Source of the DNA: Diplosphaera chodatii
Lineage: Eukaryota > Chlorophyta > Trebouxiophyceae > Prasiolales > Stichococcaceae
Direction: 5' to 3'
Length of the DNA: 64,000 nt
Assembly: GCA_032358165.1 (NCBI GenBank)
Contig: JAALGY010000054.1
Span: forward strand, 1,674,001 to 1,738,000
Numbering within the stretch: position 1 is the first letter of the stretch; each line of letters starts with the position of its first letter. Position numbers and translations under genes: made by a program. Shown one piece after another: positions 50,446 to 61,306 of the stretch. The notes under the pieces are model-generated. The model was not told the origin of the DNA, did no database searches, and was given only the letters and a program-made list of their open reading frames with translations.

Positions 50446-51069
50446 CTGCGAGCAAGCACAGAAGTCATTCGGTACGTAAATTGTACCGTCTGCGGTGTGA
50501 CCTGCCTGCATGAGCTAGAACACCAAGCAAGAGCACACCTTGAACCTGTATATATGTCTCGGGTGCAGACCAGTTTGTCTTGACCACACACAGTGCAAGC
50601 TACAGCTGCACTTGCTTCAGCGCTTACTTGTTGACAATGAGCATGCAGACGAGGCGATACATCCTCATACACGTCGATTGTGGCGACGACTTGGGCATGA
50701 CCGGGCTGCTCTTGGCTGGGTGGATGCAGTGCCGCCAGTTATACTGATGGCGGCTGTCAGGATGTTGTGCAATTGTGAGGCTGTGTGTGGGTGTTCTGAA
50801 CCTATAGTACCACATACCGACGACAGCATGCATGCATGCAGCTTGAGAGACAAGGTGCTCACGATTGCAAATACTGATCCCTGTGACACCAAGCTGGGCG
50901 TAGCATCAACAGCTCCTCTGTAGCCAACGCTAGCTAGCGCCCAAAAGCAGGAGATGTGCTGCAACACTGCGCTTCTGTACCCTCACTGTACGTGCACGTC
51001 TTGGTGAAACGATCACCACCCTCAGCTCCTGCCATGCATGTCAGCCTGCGAGCTGCAATACCCTGCTCT
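50446..51069. other. Intergenic region between SDR-B and SDR-C
   Basis: This gap separates two minus-strand paralogues and should hold the SDR-C 3' UTR and the SDR-B promoter. I found no exon similar to the SDR genes here. Confidence 0.45.
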
Positions 51070-53294
51070 TCACAGATCGGGGTCCACAGGCGAGCGGATG
51101 GTGACCTCCTCCGGGCAGGCATTCGGCTGGGAGCGGACCGCCAGCAGCACAGCCGCAGCGATGTCCTCCGGCTGCAGCATCTTGTCCGGCCGCCCACCTG
51201 CAGCGGCTTGGTGTCACTTTGTGTACTGCATGATAGCAGGCATTGCAGTGGGATCGACAACAGCTTGCACCTCAGAATGAGGTTGCAGTCTGGCGCCAGA
51301 CCTGCTGCACCATGTCTTCGGGAATCAAAGGCGTGTTCACTATTCCTGCAGTGCCAGGAGCCATGGAGAAAAGCTGATCACGCCAGCATTCAAGTGTCGT
51401 CACTCGTGCAGTGTTGTCGTGCAGTCAACGCGATTGGTCCACATCCACACGTGATGCTGGAAGCACAGCCGAGCTCGGTTTACGGCCCCCGACCTGGGTT
51501 GATGAGCTGGACCTGCAGCGTCACCATTGGCACGTCTTTCATTCATCCGCAAGCCGGTCGTCTGAATGAATGGCACACTGCTGCGATGCTGATGTGCAGC
51601 ACCATCGTTGCACACGCAAGTCATGCCTGCCAACTCCCCTTACCTTAATGCCGTGGTTTTTCAGGTTCTCGTAACAACTCAGGCTCCAGCCCTTCAGAAA
51701 AGACTCGAGATTTGGATTTTCTATGGAGATATGCAAGTCTCTTCACAGTCTTGCCGTACTTACGCATCTACTGGAAGGGTTACCCTAAGCGCCCATTTGG
51801 TTGCTCCATCTGCACACAAGTACCACATGACTCAGGTTTCGATATGATAGGGCCCCATTGACTTACAATTATAACAGAAGTGCACTGGTTGTCATGCCGT
51901 ACCAACAACAGCACACAAGAAGACTGCAACAGGTTGCACAGCCGCGCACATGCGCAGGCTTTCTTTTGAGGGCGGACGCCACAGACACTGCCGATGTTGA
52001 CAATCAGGCCTGCGCTGCCAGAAAAACCCAGGTAGAGGCCTCCATCCATGTCATGCACACTGTACGAACGTAATGCTGTCAACATCCTGATGGCCTGCAG
52101 GTCGATTGGTGAACTTGGCTGTATGTATCGTGAAGGGGGCGTACCTGACTTCTTCGCAGCCATGTTAGGAGCCACCATGCGTGTCAGAATCCTGCATTGG
52201 TTGGACGAACGTCAACAGGATGCTACACCATGTTTCGATGCTATATCATATATTGCACATCACACATATAGAACTGGTAACAGATCCCGCAAAACCTCAC
52301 ATTGGGGCGTGCACATTGATCATCAGCTCCTTCTCCCACTCGGCAATGTCGCCTGCGTGCGACCACATCCAAGCGGCTACAGGCATCATGATGGAGCTGC
52401 ACCAAGCTATGGGGGGCTGCTGCGTGTGGTGAGTGCAACACTTCCACGCAGAGCAGCAGTCACGTACCATCCAGAGGGCCCTGCAGCCACAAGATACTAT
52501 TTATGGTCCAAACGCCTCTTGATGCTTGGTACAGCATGTGGTGCGACACTGCCAGAGAAAGGGAAGGGCATGCACCTCGTGAGGCGTCCATGTTCCTGCA
52601 GCATTGACTAGCACCTCCAGCGCAGGCTTGCCCTGTACGTACACAGTTGCGATGGCCCCTGGCAGAAGTATCCAGGATGGACAGCAGCATGAGTCACACA
52701 AACATTCTGTGGCAAGCTTTCCAGGGCCTCACACCTGCAGCTTCTTTCCAAAGTCGATCAGGTTGTCGGTGTTGGAGAGGTCGACGGAGCACGGCTTGGC
52801 CTCCTGCGAGCCCTTCTGCTTGCATTCATCAGCCACCTGCACACCAGGGGATGTGACTGGCCCTGAGGTGCCAGAGTTGGTCCGGGAATGCAGCGTGCTT
52901 GACCCATGTAGATAGCAGCACTACTGGTGGGTACATGGCAGGACAGCAGTATGAGAGGGTGTCAAGCTTTCTGTCAGTGCCGCCGCTGGTGACACCCTCA
53001 TGCAGCGTGCAGTACCTTCTGCAGCTTGTCGGTGGAGCGCCCGACCAGCTGCAGGTTCATGCCCTCACCAGCCAGCGCCAGGGCTATGGCTTTGCCTGGC
53101 ACATCATGAGGAACCCCTTGAGCAACACTGGACATCGATGCCAGATTTCTTGTCCTACGTAGAGACTGTGTGCAGCTGCAGTGGCACAAGCATCCACAGC
53201 ATCACATATCATATGCGTTCTCACCGATGCCAGATGAGGCGCCAGTCACGCACGCCCAGGACCCCTTCACAGATTTTGCACCACAGCTCTCCAT
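51070..53294 (-). CDS. Short-chain dehydrogenase/reductase, copy C (diverged)
   Basis: Third SDR of the array, about 13 exons. It starts MESCGAKSVKGSWACVTGASSGIG, using TGASSGIG where A and B have TGGGRGIG, with an intron right after it. Then GKAIALALAGEGMNLQLVGR, ADECKQKGSQEAKPCSVDLS, GKPALEVLVNAAGTWTPHE, GDIAEWEKELMINVHAPM, ILTRMVAPNMAAKKSG, IVNIGSVCGVRP (catalytic Ser), YGATKWALR (Tyr and Lys present), GWSLSCYENLKNHGIK, VQLINPG, GIVNTPLIPEDMVQQ and LQPEDIAAAVLLAVRSQ, ending SPVDPDL. The acceptor of the last exon is uncertain. It is clearly homologous to A and B but at a larger distance. Substrate unknown; the TGASSGIG form is the commoner SDR signature. Confidence 0.85.
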
Positions 53295-53814
53295 GTTCGC
53301 TGCCTGCAGTCCAAAAGTGTCATGTCTCAGTGGGCACTACGAGACATGTAATAAGACCAGTGTGGTAGATGGCATGCGGCATGCTCTAGGAAGGAGGCAT
53401 GCTGAGTTGTGTGCGGGTCAGTCCACCATCCAGCGTTCGGCACAGCATGGCGCTTGCTCTCTGGATGTTGTCATCACGGTGCAACGCATCTTTTATTACA
53501 TTGAATCGTCCTAAAATCACTCTACATTATGATGTAGCGGTGCGTGATACTGTGCATAAGCTGTAACGCATGATGATGCACACGACATTCACACCTGCAG
53601 ATGCTTTGCTGTGGGTAGATCGTGAAGGACGCACGTCGGTGTTTACGTGTAGGCTTGCAGAGATCAAGCACGAAGGCATGCATCGAGGTGTGAAGCTGCA
53701 TTTGAGGAGCCTTTACCCGGACTTTCACAGTGCTGCTCCTTGTCAGCAGTCATCATCGGCTCGGTCCAAGTAAGATCGAGCCGTCGTTTATTCCCCCCAC
53801 GATATCGGGGTGGA

Positions 53815-53834
53815 TGCGAGTCGTACGACTCGCA
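53815..53834. repeat. Perfect 20-base palindrome
   Basis: The sequence TGCGAGTCGT followed by its exact reverse complement gives a perfect palindrome with no loop. An imperfect palindrome centred on CGATATCG (53800-53807) flanked by C-runs and G-runs lies just upstream. Either could be a protein-binding site or a hairpin in a 3' UTR. Confidence 0.6.
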
Positions 53835-53877
53835 CGCGTGCAGCTGAAGGACTGTTGCGGATCCTGATTACAACAAG

Positions 53878-53882
53878 CGAAT
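53878..53882 (-). terminator. Putative TGTAA poly(A) signal
   Basis: Minus-strand TGTAA about 330 bases past the stop of the ELF3-like gene. Confidence 0.35.
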
Positions 53883-54208
53883 GTACCAGCTCGACGGCCG
53901 CAAATGAAACTCAGTCATGCAAATTCAAGGATATTTGCTGCTCGATCAGCGTTGAACGAAATCTAAAGCAATAGGAGTGCGCGGCTAGCAGAGCAAATTC
54001 CGCCACGAATCCTCCCTCAGGCATGCGTGCTGAAGCAGCTGGCCGCAGGCTGAACCGCCCCCACGTGCCAGGCTTGTGAAATTCCACCCTGCACAATAGG
54101 TGTCATCAAGACAAATTCCGCCTCCAAAAACGTGTGTTCTGTGTCTGCATCAGATATGCGGCGTCAGTTGTGCGGCAGGTCCGGATCCGCCCTGCCGGGA
54201 GCACTGAT

Positions 54209-57200
54209 CTAAGGCTGTCCCATTCTCTGTCGCTTGAGCTCCCGTGCGTCCTCTGGTGCTGTCTGCGGTGGTTGCCGCCGGCCTTCCTCAAGCTGCAGCG
54301 TGGCTCCGTCCTGCCTGCTGCCGGGCCGCTGCCACTGCTGCTGCATGGCGGCGTATGGCGGGGCCATGTCAAATGCTGGCGAGCCGCCGGCTGGCAGCTG
54401 CAGGGCGGGTGTGCCTCTGCCGCAGGCTACCGTGACCATGGGGTATGGCATGGCGGCCATGCCGGCGGGCAGGCCCGGCATCGGCGGCATCATCACAGCC
54501 CCGCCTGGCAGGCCGATGCTGCCATACCCTGCTGGCGCTGCGCTGCCTGCCGGCTGGCCACCAAAGGGTTGCACCTTGAACATGTGCCAAGAAACGAATG
54601 TCAGAGCATTTGTGGGAGCTGACAGCAGGTCGGGGGCTTTTGCAGATACAGTACAAGAAAGCCTGGCACCTGCCCGACAACATGTGCACCAAGTCGAATG
54701 CTGTCGGTTCAATGGCAGCCTCAGCCAATTGAGGGATACTCTGTGAGGCCTCACTTGTAGAGGCGTGAACCATGCTGCTGCGGGCGGCGGCCCGGCCTGA
54801 GGCCCCAGAGCCATTGCACTGCTGCCCGGCAGCGGCTGCATGGCACCTGGCCCCGGCCATCCCATCGGCGGCAGCATCCCTGGAGGACCACACACTTGGG
54901 GCCTCAGTCAAGGTTATTGCATCAGGCTGCAAGTGGACACCCTGGCGTGCATCCTGCTGGCCCTAGCAGACCCGTCACGTATGCAGAGCGAGCCAGGACA
55001 GCATCACACCTGGCGGCGGCAGCATCGCGCCGCTGCCGGCTGTCTGGAGGGCCAGCTGCGCGGCGGCCATGCTGCCGGGCAGCGCCATGGGGGGCATCGC
55101 GCTCGGCAGCATGCCAAAGCCGCCGGGCAGCATGCCGGGCGTCATGCTTGGCCCCGCCTGCGGCGAGTACCTGCAATGCAAGTGGCTGCTCTGTAACTGT
55201 CGCGGGCATGATTCGGCTGCACGCTGCCACGGCAACCTCAAGGCGCACACCCTCGTGATGCGGCCGTGACTCACCATGCAGCCATGGGGTCCCACGCTGA
55301 TATCATGGGTACCAGCGGCATGCCCACGAAACCGGGAAGCTGCATGACAGGCACAGTAGGCATGCTGACGAAACGCCTTGCATGCTTATCTACGTGACCG
55401 TGTCAGGCTGAAGCATGCCAGAGTCCAACTCGCCACCCAGACAGACGGTACCTGGCCTGCGCCAAGCCATGGCATCTGAGAAGCCGGCCTTGCGGGCATC
55501 TGATGCGCCGGCCAGGGCTGCTGTTGCTGCTGGTGCTGCTGTTGCTGATGCTGGACCGCCAGCTGCTGTTGCACCGCGGCCAGCCTGCAGTTGGGATCTC
55601 AAATCAGCGCCAGGGTCGTGGAGGCTAAGAGCTGCTTGGTCACTGATCTGACACCGCTCAGGACTTCAATGCATGAACATACTTTGTCCGAGCTGCCGAG
55701 CCATGTGCTCACCTGTGCAGCTCAGAAAGCTGTCGGGACAGCTCGGCCGCCTGGGCCTGCATGATGCTTCGAACGCTGGTGTAGCGCCGCCAGCCGAGCA
55801 GCGCCATCGCAGCGGCTGCAGCTGGCTGCACCGCATCTGCGGCCTGCCTGGCAGGCTTGCGCAGCGGCGGGCCGGGCGGCGGCAACACAACTTCCTGCTG
55901 GCGTGGCTGCAGCTCCAGGTGGTGCGTCAACACGCCTCTGCTCTGCTGCTGCTGCGGAGCGCTGCTGAGCCTCGGCATCGCTGCGCTGCGGGGTGGGGGG
56001 CCGCCGTCGCCGCTGGTGTCCCCGCCGGCGCCCGAGTTGGCCCGGCTGCCGATTGCTGGGGGCCGGAAGCCGATCAGGTTCTCGCTGAGCTGCGCCGCCT
56101 TTGGCACGCAACCTGCGCAATCAGAAGGCCGTTGTGAGACTGTCCCGCAAGCAGACAGCCTGACAGGCGGCAAACTTCTCGAATGCACATGCCGGTCAAC
56201 ACATGCACCTGACGGGAAGTGCTGCTGCTGTCGGTGGTGGTGGAGCATCTCCGCGCTGCGCCTGAGCCGCTCATGGTCACCGCAGCCCTGCTGCTGGTCC
56301 CCAGCTGTGCCTGCTGTGGGCGACTGGTCCTCCGGCTGCGGGGGTGCAGCACCCGCGGATGCCCAGGCCCTGGAGGGTGGCCGCGGCGGCTGCAGCGGGC
56401 CATGGCCGTCGCCGCGGCCGGCGGCGGACTCTGTCATCCGCGCCTCGCCGCGCCACTCGCTGATTGCGGGGCGATCAGAGCCGCTGGAGCCGCCTGGGGC
56501 CTCCCTGCAGCAAGCAGCATGCATGGCCCTCATTCTCCGATTGCTCGGATGATGATAGCAAAGGGCTCATATCAGATTGTGTTGCGAATCCAGACACCAA
56601 GCACACAGTCAACCTCACCAAACTACCACACTCGAGCTCGACACCATGCAGGTCGTGCTCACCTGGGACGGCGGCTGGCTGTGTTGCCACGGGAGGGCGT
56701 CAGGGACACAGCACCCCGCGCCATACGGGCAGCAGCTGCCGAGTCCGCCACATCCTCCCCTGTTACATGCACATCGCCCTGCGAGCGGCTTCGAGAGGAG
56801 CTGACCTTGGCGTGCTGCGAGCCCACTGAATTTGGCGCTGCCGGCTCTGCAACAGCAACATTGGCAATTGTTGGCGAACATTGAACAAGAGTGCAGCGAT
56901 CCTTTGCACAGCATCTTGACTGTTGTCGTGGGAGCTGCATGCAGACGTTTGTGTTGCCTATGCACCTGTTGCTGGCGGCGGAAGTGCCAGCTGCCGAGAC
57001 GAGGGGCGCTTCTGCAGCGGCGGCGGTGGCCGCCCGTTTGCATCTGGCCGCCGCTGCAGGGGCTGCTGTGTTGGCGGTTGCGGGGCCGCCTGCTGTTCTG
57101 GAGGCTGCTGAGGCTGAGGCTGAGGCTGAGACTGCTGCTGCAGCTGCGGCGGCTGCTGGGGAGGTGGCAGCTGTGATGCAGCGCCCACAATCGCTGTCAG

Positions 57201-58926
57201 CTGCTGCACTGCAGCTTTCTCGGATGCTGCGTCGCTGTTGCGCCGGTGATCGTCTGCCTGGTGCGGCGGCTGCGTCACCAGCGCTGCACGCTTGCCCTGC
57301 CCACCACTCAAGCTCTCGGTTAGCTGCACAGCCCGCTGTAGCCTGACTCTGGCTCTTGTGCGGACATGCAGTGTCGTCATGTCAATGTGCCAAAGGTGGA
57401 GACGGTGCTGACCTGGGCGTACAGGCGCGCCTCCGCCTCGTTGGCCGCGCCCACCCGCAGCAGCCGCATCAGGTACTCGTCGATCTGATCGCCGCTCTGC
57501 CGCAGCTTTGGCCCCGCGCCTGCCCGCGGGACCAGCCTGCAGTTGACAGCATCATGCATCAGTGCTGAACTCTTTGACCATGCGACATCAACCGTGCTTC
57601 AACTCATCAAGTAACGAGATCACTGCCCGGAGCCTTTGAGCCTGGAGCCGCGTACAGGACTCTGGCATACCCAACCCACACAAAGCAGTGACATGCCAGC
57701 ACATGCCACTCACTTTGGGTGGTGAACCTCGTCTGAGGTAGCTGAACCTTCCTGGTTGTGATCTGCGAGCGAGTGGCCGAATTCGCGGGAGATCGCTGCC
57801 GAGACATCCTCTGCACTGAAGTTCTTGGCCCCCTGCAACACCACGGGTGATATCCCTTGCGGGGTGTGCATAGCGGACGACTCAGGCTCTCGTGACTTGT
57901 ATCCGCAGTGCACAGGGACACTGCAAGCGTCCGACCCACCCTGGCTGAGAGGCTGCCTGAGAAGGACCGCGGCTGCGGTCTGATGGGCCGGCTGCCCGAG
58001 CTGCCCGTGACTCGTGCCGCCCCACCTGTGTCGCCCCTGGATGGGCCAGTGTCGCTGCGATGCCTGTGACGACCAACCACAATGCCGTCAAAGTACATCG
58101 TGCACAGGCGGCATGCAAATCAGTCACGAAGTCATGAGGCACGCCTCCAGCGGCAGAAACTGTTGTCTCCCATGCAGCGGCAGTCGCTCACGGTGGCTCT
58201 GGAGGCGGCATGCTGCCGTTGGCCAGCGGGGAGCGCCGCTGCGGCCTGCTGCGACCGGGTGCTGCGGCGGCGGGGGGGCCCGCCTGACGCTGCTGCTGCT
58301 GCTGCTGCTGCTGCTGTGCGGACGGGGCGCCATTGCCTAGCGGCGTCGGCGCGCTGTGCTGCACGTGCTGCTGGTGCTGCGGCTCGCGCGGCTGCTGCGG
58401 CGCCGCCTGGTGGTGCGCGCCCGCCTGCCGCTGCCCATCAAGTGTCACAGCGTGCTGCTGCGACTGCTGCGGCTGCTGCTGCTGCTGCCATGGTGGCGCC
58501 TGCAAACAGTGCAGGCCAGAGCATCAACAGATGCACCAGCGATTATGGACACATGCGTGATTCAGGCTCATTCGCAGCCCCGGGTGCCCACCGAGTGCGT
58601 GGGCGCCCCCCATGCGCCGCTGCCATCAGCGCCCCAGCCCAGGATGCCGCTGGCGACGCGCTGCGTGGACGACTCGGGCATGGACGTCGGCCACTGCGGC
58701 AGCCCGGGGATGCCGTACCCCATCTGATTGAGCCACGGCATCGAGAAGCCGCTGCCTGCAGGGGCGGATTCGCGGAATATCTTAGTAACCGGGTGGCATC
58801 TGGGCCCTGCATCTGCGAGCGAGCAAGCGTGGCAGTGGGCACAGGAAGCTCACCGTTGGAGTGGGCTGAGAAGTGCTGCGGCACGGCAGCCTGCTGGCTG
58901 TCGGCAGGCTGCGGGCTCTGCTGCAT
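54209..58926 (-). CDS. Glutamine-rich protein with an ELF3-like core block
   Basis: Start MQQSPQPADSQQAAVPQ at 58926 (context GACGCCATG); about a dozen exons run to the stop at 54209. The protein is Gln/Pro/Ser/Met-rich: a polyQ tract from a (CTG)9 run, a QPQPQPQ stretch, NFSAEDVSAAISREFGHSLA near 57800, and DQIDEYLMRLLRVGAANEAE near 57460. Near 55740-55810 it has LLGWRRYTSVRSIMQAQAA, then ELSRQLSELHR, and after an intron LAAVQQQLAV. This aligns without gaps to the conserved block of plant EARLY FLOWERING 3 as I recall it (G..RF...R......Q....QLFELHRL..VQ). The tail is Met/Pro/Gly-rich and ends ELKRQRMGQP. ELF3 is a scaffold of the evening complex of the plant clock. DUF863 and other plant proteins share shorter ELHRL motifs, so the assignment is tentative. 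Several exon borders are approximate. Confidence 0.55.
57109..57126. repeat. (TGAGGC)3 hexamer repeat in coding sequence
   Basis: Three exact TGAGGC units, followed by an imperfect one; on the minus strand they encode a Pro-Gln dipeptide run in the ELF3-like protein. Confidence 0.6.
58290..58316. repeat. (CTG)9 microsatellite encoding polyglutamine
   Basis: Nine perfect CTG units on the plus strand read as CAG on the minus strand, giving a run of glutamines within a longer Q-rich region of the ELF3-like protein. Such tracts are prone to length change. Confidence 0.85.
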
Positions 58927-59722
58927 GGCGTCCCCCGCCGCCGCCCATCACCCGCTGCCAGTCGTGCAACCAGGGGCAGAAGAGCGGAGGCCCCCTCCTG
59001 TGCGATTGTCAGCGCAGACTGAGCTTGCTGCACAGCTAGTCGCTCCAGAGCAACCCGGTCCGTTATCATGGATGTGTGGTGTCCGAGTGGGTGCTGAGCT
59101 GGTTGCATGAGCACAATGCCACGTGGATACAACACAGGAGGCAATGTGCCATTTCCGAATGATAGCGAACCTACCTACTGCCCGCGAGTGGGCACAGCGG
59201 CACAGCAGCTTGTCTGTGTGCACAGCTGGAGGCAGTCTCCGCATGCACTCGCCATAAAAACCGCCGTCCCAGCACGCTTGCTGCCCTTGTTGTCTGTCTG
59301 GGGCAGTGCAGCCTGTGTCTAAGCGCAAAGTGTATGCAGTCTGGCGCGCGACGCCACGATCGGCCCCACGAAAGCGTGCATGTGAAGACTAAGAAGACCG
59401 TTCCCGGCGGTGACCCGGCGGCCCTAGCGCGATTGCTCCCACCACACGGTGCACTTGCACTTTGCAGTACGTTTACTCACGCATCTGCGTTGCGTGCGTC
59501 GGAGCCACGCACGTTGATATACGAGGCTCACATCCGGCTGCTGCCCCTCGGCCTGCGCTTGTTGCACACAGCCTCGCCCAGCCATCAGCTGCCTGTGAGC
59601 TGCTCAAGGCGCGGCACGACATCGCAGGCCCCGTCGGGACCGTGCGCATGTGGCGCGTGTGAAGCATTAGCAGGCAGTGTCACAGCCAGCCATCAGCGGA
59701 GCGAGCACGCGCGGTGGCCACC
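58927..59722. promoter_or_regulatory. Divergent intergenic region, ELF3-like / ARM-like gene
   Basis: These 796 bases separate two divergent start codons and should hold both promoters and 5' UTRs. I see no supported exon. Confidence 0.4.
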
Positions 59723-61088
59723 ATGGACACCCCTCCCCCTGCAGGAACTGAGCAGGATCAGCAACAGCAGCAGCAGGAGCCCCAGCAGCAGCCCCAGCAC
59801 GGTACTTTCAGCGCCTTCCTACAGGGTCTGGGCAACCTGGCGAAGCCGGCCACAACAGAGGTGCTCATAGCGCGGCTGGGTGAAGGGAATGTGGCGCTGG
59901 TACAGAGCCGCTCATGCGAGGCGCTGGCGAAGCATGCCAAGGTGTGCAGAAGCCTTTTGACATCTGCTGACTCGATATAAGGGCGTTGCAACGTACACCC
60001 GTCTGTATGCTATGCTGATCTGGACTTTTGCACCGCAGGAGTCGCCCGAGCAATTGCATGAGATCAAAGCGGCGGGGGGCATTGAGGCGCTGGAAGCCCT
60101 GCGGGCGCGCACGCACAATGAGTCCGTGCAGATTGCAGCGCTGGAGGCCCTGGTCGCCCTCCAGGTCAGCCTGTGCTGCATTGCAGTGGCTGTATTTGAC
60201 CTGGGCGTGCGCTGTTCAAACTCACACTCCCAAGGCGGTCGTGCCATTGCATCTCCATTCTGCCCCGTGCTGCTTGCAGGCGAAGTCGGCTGTGCCGACC
60301 TTGGTGGAGCTGATGCAGTCGGATGGGTCCGAGCACAAGCGCAGGGACCTCAGGGCATGGTGAGCTCAGACGCCTGTGCTCAGTGCACATCCTGAGCACA
60401 AGCCTCACATGGACGAAAGGCTATCATGTGCTGCCTGAGTCCTGGCGCAGAGCTCCATGCTGTGGTGGATCTCCTGATGCTGGATATAACCAATTGCTGC
60501 CTGCCTCTCCAGGGCGGCTGATCACCTGCACTGCCTGCTGAGGGAGCGGGGCAGCTACCAGAAGCTAGCACGCGACTCGGGCGCCATCCAGGCGATCGTC
60601 AAGATGGAGCGGCGCGACAGCACCAAGGAGCTCCTGCAATGGCTGGTGCGTGTGCTAACAGGGGCAGATGCCCACACCTTGCATGTGTCTCACCTGGGTT
60701 CCCAAACGCTGTTGCAACGATAGCTCGTTTTCATGTCGTGTTCGTGGTCATAACAGTTTCTGCTGGTGTCTCTGTACCCAGCTTGTAAATTGTATCTGTT
60801 TCTGTGTGTACGTGCAGGGGCCTGAGGACAGCCATCACATCAGGCACTCATCCCGTGATCTGCACAGCAGCAAGATGGAGATTCCTCCGGCACTGGCAGA
60901 GACAGGTCAGCTGTCGGGCCAAGTGGATGGGTGCACGTCATGGTCACAGTCGATGCGAGTGCTGAGGCGAGTGTGCAAGATGCTTCAGTTGCCTGCACTC
61001 GGACCCGAACTCGTTCCTCCATCTATCTGCAGATGAAGCAGAAGGGGAGGGCGCAGAAGATGCCCCAGAGAACGTCGCAAGGCCCTAG
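59723..61088 (+). CDS. Small ARM/HEAT-like helical repeat protein with Q-rich N-terminus
   Basis: Six exons join in phase: 59723-59941, 60039-60164, 60280-60359, 60513-60645, 60818-60905 and 61033-61088, for 233 residues. The N-terminus is Gln/Pro-rich (DQQQQQQEPQQQPQ). Then come armadillo-like helices: VLIARLGEGNVALVQSRSCE, AAGGIEALEALRARTHNES, VQIAALEALVAL, AVPTLVELMQSDGSEHKRRD and SGAIQAIVKMERRDSTKELL. The pattern GGI..L..L......Q..AL.AL is typical of ARM repeats, which bind other proteins. The C-terminus is acidic (DEAEGEGAEDAPENVARP). Only about four repeats are present, fewer than importins or catenins. I do not recognise a named gene. Confidence 0.8.
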
Positions 61089-61292
61089 ACGAGGAATGTC
61101 TGATTGGTGGTCGCACGTCTAGCAGGAAGCGCTGCCCTTCGTTGGCGATCGTGAAGCTGCTACTTATCCCGAGGATCCATGCTGTGATGAGCACATTGTG
61201 AGAGGCTTTGCCGTCGTTTTGGCCCAGCATATTCAGCTTTCTGAAACCATAATGCAGACTGAAGTATCTAAATAGTCGCTAGTGGAGGCAGT

Positions 61293-61297
61293 TGTAA
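61293..61297 (+). terminator. Putative TGTAA poly(A) signal
   Basis: TGTAA about 205 bases past the stop of the ARM-like gene, in the short convergent gap to the exonuclease gene. Confidence 0.45.
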
Positions 61298-61306
61298 TGT
61301 GACGTA

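Larger units (their letters stand above)
53295..54208. other. Intergenic region with palindromes, SDR-C promoter side / ELF3-like 3' end
   Basis: These 914 bases separate two minus-strand genes. The region holds two TTACA (minus-strand TGTAA) elements at 53496 and 53878 and a pair of neighbouring palindromes at 53795-53834. I see no supported exon. Confidence 0.5.

Noticed and set aside
53295..54208. A tRNA or other RNA gene near the palindromes
   Set aside because: No T-loop GTTCGA with matching stems or acceptor pairing could be found.
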